Of a stretch of DNA of 64,000 bases, positions 62,261 to 64,000 are shown piece by piece (within the stretch, counting starts at the first letter, position 1; each line of letters begins with the position of its first letter). The notes below the pieces were generated by a model. That model worked only from the letters and a program-made list of their open reading frames with translations. It was not told the origin of the DNA and searched no databases. Origin of the DNA: an uncultured Lachnospiraceae bacterium (GTDB taxonomy: Bacteria; Bacillota; Clostridia; Lachnospirales; Lachnospiraceae); assembly GCA_910577645.1 (NCBI GenBank), contig CAJTOL010000004.1, positions 1 through 64,000 of the forward strand. Reading direction: 5' to 3'. The translations under genes and the position numbers were made by a program.

Positions 62261-62364
62261 AAAAATATGGTCGGCTCTACATCGCCCACTGCAAAGGCCA
62301 CTATGGAGATAAATAAACCAAACTAATCTCATCCTATATCCCAAGACGAGGATTTAGCTGGTTT

Positions 62365-62952
62365 TTATATCCGCATCCGGTACAGGCCATGACGGTTGCA
62401 GCAGGCATAAATATATCCATGGCCCCTTTTTGAAAACCGGGTCTCAGCATTTTGTTCCGGATAAAGCTTTACCATCTGGATCGTTCCTGCGGTGGCATAG
62501 GCAAAAAATGAGAGGAAGTGGCTCTTTTTCATATCGTGGCTTACAGATACATAATACTCATTATCAATGGTTTCCACTGAAATTTCGTGTTCCCTGTCAG
62601 TCTCCCCTTCTTCTGCCTCTAAAGGCGGAAGAAGAATGCCGCAGCAGGAAAAAGCTCCTTTTCCCACTGTGCAGATAATATTCCCGCAGATTGGACATAC
62701 ATAAAAAGACGCCTTTTTCATATTGGATGAGCGGTTTTCGTTTTCCACACATTCTCCGGCCAGCAATTCCGCTACAGAGATGTTTAACGCCGCCGCCAGA
62801 TCAGACAGAATAGAAATATCCGGCAATCCTCTGCTGGTCTCCCATTTGGATACAGTCTTATCGCTGACATTTAGTTTCTCTGCCAGCTGTCTCTGCGTCA
62901 TATTGTTTTTTTCCCGCAAAATGCGGATCATTTCTCCGGTTACATAATTCAT
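62365..62952 (-). CDS. XRE-family regulator with desulfoferrodoxin-like C-terminal domain
   Basis: 195 residues. N-terminal HTH (MTQRQLAEKLNVSDKTVSKWE, about 18-38). After a linker comes a Cys pair CPICGN (about 87) and SCCG (about 104), then HDMKKSHFLSFFAYATAGTIQMVKLYPEQNAETRF and GYIYACCNRHGL, resembling the neelaredoxin/desulfoferrodoxin iron domain. Proteins of this layout are common in Clostridia and may sense metals or oxidants. It is a single gene next to toxin-antitoxin debris. Confidence 0.8.
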   Translation of the reverse strand: MNYVTGEMIRILREKNNMTQRQLAEKLNVSDKTVSKWETSRGLPDISILSDLAAALNISVAELLAGECVENENRSSNMKKASFYVCPICGNIICTVGKGAFSCCGILLPPLEAEEGETDREHEISVETIDNEYYVSVSHDMKKSHFLSFFAYATAGTIQMVKLYPEQNAETRFSKRGHGYIYACCNRHGLYRMRI

Positions 62953-63085
62953 AGCTTTTCTCCATTCCGGCGGGCAGCCGCCTAAAAATCATGTCTTACT
63001 CTCGACAATTATAATGGATGAGCCGTAAGGAAGAAAACCTACGAAAAGTAGAATCTTCAATTTCACCATAAAAACCCCATATTTG

Positions 63086-63676
63086 TCAGTAATTATAGCC
63101 GGTAATACGCAGTTCTCCCTCCACTACACCAAAAATAGCATTAGGGCCTTCTCCCGTCATCATGACAAATCCTGCCATACTTGCCTGCTGCCCGCTTAAA
63201 TCAGCGTTTCCCACAGAATCTATAAACTCCTGGGTGAAGATGCGGTCTGCACCCAGTGCAATAAATTCCTCTCTGGTATTGATTACCTTGCTTTCATCCG
63301 GAAACCCAACATACACTGGAAAACCCGTCAAATCAGCCAAAGCCTCTATATTTTTAGTATTCACCGCTTCTTTAATCCGCTCCCCGTACTCCTTTACTGC
63401 CGGCTCATCTACTGCAAAATTATCATCATATTTGCCGGAAGCCTGTGCTTTCGTCTCTTGTCCTGCGGTTTCCGTCTCTGTGACTTTCTCCGCAGTTTTT
63501 GCCTCTGTTGTTTCCGGTTCTGCAGAAGCCTTCGTATCTGTTTCTTTTCCGCCGGACTCCTGTACCGCTTCCGTATCAGCCTTAGAAACTGACTCCTGTA
63601 CATCTGCTTTCCCGCAAGCTGACAGGGCCGCGCACAATGTGAACACCAAACATGTTAACAGCAATTTCTTTTTCAT
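63086..63676 (-). CDS. Lipoprotein with Thr/Glu-rich linker, unknown function
   Basis: 196 residues. The signal peptide ends in the lipobox LSAC (about 18-21). Residues 25-85 are low-complexity (Ala, Glu, Thr, Lys). A small C-terminal domain (85-196) contains VKEYGERIKEAVNTKNIEALADLTGFPVYVGF, similar in style to NTF2-like/DUF4878-type accessory domains. It is exported and anchored to the membrane; no function can be assigned. Confidence 0.7.
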   Translation of the reverse strand: MKKKLLLTCLVFTLCAALSACGKADVQESVSKADTEAVQESGGKETDTKASAEPETTEAKTAEKVTETETAGQETKAQASGKYDDNFAVDEPAVKEYGERIKEAVNTKNIEALADLTGFPVYVGFPDESKVINTREEFIALGADRIFTQEFIDSVGNADLSGQQASMAGFVMMTGEGPNAIFGVVEGELRITGYNY

Positions 63677-63694
63677 AATTTTTCTCCTTACTCA

Positions 63695-64000
63695 TTACAT
63701 ATTTTTTGCCGCGATTGCCTTCATTGATTTTATTAACAATATACATACCAAAATGGTTAAAATATCAGCAGCAGGCTGTGAAATATAAATTCCGGTTACG
63801 CCCGGGAATTTAGGCAGGGTCAGGATAAACGGAATATAAAACAGTCCCTGCCGGATTACAGAAAGGAACAGTCCGTACTTAGAAGCCCCAATTGTCTGGT
63901 AAGTAATTGTCATCATATAGCATAATCCAAAAGCCGGATGCAAAATCACCTGGGAAATAAGCAGATACCTGCCATAATCCACAATAACCGGGTTTTCATA
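63695..64000 (-). CDS. MATE-family transporter, C-terminal part (runs off the window)
   Basis: The open frame continues from the right edge for 102 codons to the stop at 63695. ENPVIVDYGRYLLISQVILHPAFGLCYMM and ASKYGLFLSVIRQGLFYIPF match the last three to four helices of MATE pumps. It is 18 bp upstream of the lipoprotein gene. It differs from the MATE gene at 8763-10133. Confidence 0.72.
   Translation of the reverse strand, partial: YENPVIVDYGRYLLISQVILHPAFGLCYMMTITYQTIGASKYGLFLSVIRQGLFYIPFILTLPKFPGVTGIYISQPAADILTILVCILLIKSMKAIAAKNM

Noticed and set aside
1..64000. CRISPR arrays, rRNA, tRNA or complete insertion sequences
   Set aside because: No regularly spaced direct repeats, rRNA-like blocks, tRNA cloverleafs with conserved T-loop, or intact transposase genes were recognised by eye.

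Overview
The window reads as chromosomal DNA of a spore-forming, low-to-mid GC Clostridia, most likely a Lachnospiraceae. The reasons are sigE, sigG, spoIIGA and a Spo0E-like gene beside a division/cell-wall cluster of Clostridia type (no ftsA, FtsZ with a UUG start), two adjacent class B PBPs, and several decayed integrative elements of the kind common in gut Firmicutes. No rRNA, tRNA or CRISPR array was seen.

Left edge (1-0.55 kb): the last codons of a probable serine recombinase run up to a ParE-like toxin gene cut off after about 36 codons. Its Phd/YefM antitoxin is intact, so an integrative element probably ends here. 0.7-6.5 kb (minus): a methionine ABC transporter (metN-metI-metQ) behind a PepV-like dipeptidase and release factor 3. 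6.6-8.7 kb: divergent coaBC and coaX, consecutive steps of CoA synthesis. 8.8-15.8 kb: a MATE pump, sigG, a GlcNAc/glucose-type PTS permease and a YesM/YesN-type two-component system. 15.8-31.2 kb (minus): spoIIGA-sigE, then the dcw cluster in reverse: mraZ-rsmH-ftsL-pbp-pbp-mraY-murD-ftsW-murA-ftsQ-ftsZ. mraZ is preceded by a consensus promoter and 10-bp-phased MraZ boxes. spoIIGA has an over-long (21 bp) promoter spacer like the Spo0A-dependent Bacillus spoIIG promoter. ftsZ is bracketed by two copies of a three-hairpin repeat whose stems co-vary.

31.3-42 kb: lgt with a small overlapping spo0E-like gene, ychF, a DUF1292 protein, relics of an ATPase/HNH pair, a Sel1-repeat protein, a YitT protein, cobO, a UvrD helicase, gltX and a nucleoid-associated protein, then a decayed AAA-ATPase/PD-(D/E)XK gene. 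42-50.5 kb: a large hybrid PAS histidine kinase, an aromatic-acid-exporter-like protein, trpB2 behind a tryptophan T-box, and an ECF sigma/anti-sigma pair. 50.6-53.6 kb: an imported patch with intact metY and a divergent Rrf2 regulator, flanked by cysK, nifS, nifU and relaxase fragments.

53.7-58.3 kb: a beta-glucoside PTS unit (RpiR regulator, EIIBC, 6-phospho-beta-glucosidase, cytidylate-kinase-like protein). 58.5-64 kb: a DUF1576 membrane protein, an epimerase fragment, an AT-rich pair (N-terminally truncated EEP-type nuclease plus unknown protein), further toxin-antitoxin debris, an XRE regulator with a desulfoferrodoxin-like tail, a lipoprotein and the end of a second MATE pump.

The points most worth following up are the co-varying repeats around ftsZ, a second pair of structured repeats upstream of two unrelated genes, an apparent 5.3-kb inversion that split sigE from sigG, and the repeat lying between the trp T-box terminator and trpB.
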